A stretch of 6,220 bases of DNA from Zetaproteobacteria bacterium (lineage in GTDB: Bacteria; Pseudomonadota; Zetaproteobacteria; Mariprofundales; Mariprofundaceae). This document shows, one piece after another, positions 6,098 to 6,220 of the stretch. A program made the position numbers and the translations under genes. Position 1 is the stretch's first letter. Each line of letters begins with the position of its first letter. Under the pieces are notes generated by a model. It was not told the DNA's origin. It ran no database searches and saw only the letters and a program-made list of their open reading frames with translations. The stretch is taken from assembly GCA_021545625.1 (NCBI GenBank), contig JAJRVH010000018.1, positions 1 to 6,220 on the forward strand, read 5' to 3'.

Positions 6098-6220
6098 AGG
6101 CTGTGCTCGACCTCTTGCTCAAACAGGGAAACCAGCATCTCGGGGCTGTCCGCCCGCATGACCTGTTCCCGGAAGACTGCCTGCTGCAGACTGCGGGCCA
6201 GATGGGCCAGCAGCTCGAGA
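6094..6220 (-). CDS. ptsN: Nitrogen PTS EIIA (PtsN), C-terminal end only
   Basis: Only the last 41 codons are inside the window; the gene continues past base 6220. The visible end (LELLAHLARSLQQAVFREQ, then DSPEMLVSLFEQEVEHSL) matches the C-terminal helices of EIIA-Ntr/fructose-type EIIA domains, where an LxLLAxLSRxLrd...FRe pattern is typical. EIIA-Ntr is a phospho-acceptor from the regulatory PTS that controls processes such as potassium transport and nitrogen responses. The catalytic His lies in the missing part. The assignment rests on this tail plus its place directly before hprK, where ptsN is found in this cluster. Its TGA overlaps the hprK ATG by 4 nt. Confidence 0.85.
   Translation of the reverse strand, partial: LELLAHLARSLQQAVFREQVMRADSPEMLVSLFEQEVEHSL

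Overview
The window looks like chromosomal DNA from a GC-rich proteobacterium, most likely a gammaproteobacterium of the Chromatiales/Xanthomonadales kind. The main reason is gene order. The right two thirds (minus strand, from 6220 down to 1893) carries ptsN (3' end only), hprK, rapZ, a mannose-type EIIA, HPr (ptsH) and enzyme I (ptsI). From family knowledge, this is the downstream part of the rpoN cluster in gammaproteobacteria that have HPr kinase. In betaproteobacteria the EIIA-HPr-EI block usually lies elsewhere. The taxonomic placement is inference.

The operon is very compact. ptsN/hprK, rapZ/EIIA and HPr/EI overlap by 4 nt (ATGA or GTGA), EIIA/HPr overlap by 8 nt, and hprK/rapZ are 6 nt apart in the same reading frame. 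The products form a regulatory phosphotransferase chain: EI takes phosphate from PEP and passes it to HPr His15, which passes it to the EIIA proteins. HprK adds or removes a second phosphate on HPr Ser46. No sugar-transporting EIIB, EIIC or EIID gene is visible, so the chain is probably a sensor. RapZ is an RNase-adaptor/nucleotide-binding protein that normally travels with this cluster. EI has an unusual phospho-histidine loop that departs from the family signature, although its PEP-binding half is complete.

The left part (plus strand, 1 to 1244) has three genes. The first is the 3' end of a class IV (branched-chain type) aminotransferase, which appears broken by a small frameshifting deletion near 330-334. 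It overlaps by ATGA with a single-domain cupin. A 92-residue conserved-looking protein of unknown function follows.

Between these convergent blocks, 1245 to 1892 is a decayed stretch with no intact gene. It holds the C-terminal third of an IS5-family transposase on the plus strand (about 1494-1841). Directly abutting it on the minus strand is a 43-codon tail of a lost membrane-anchored protein (1365-1496). I saw no tRNA, rRNA, CRISPR array or convincing intrinsic terminator. I found no clearly new multi-gene system. The items most worth a second look are the EI active-site loop, the broken aminotransferase, the 92-residue unknown and the IS/membrane-tail junction.
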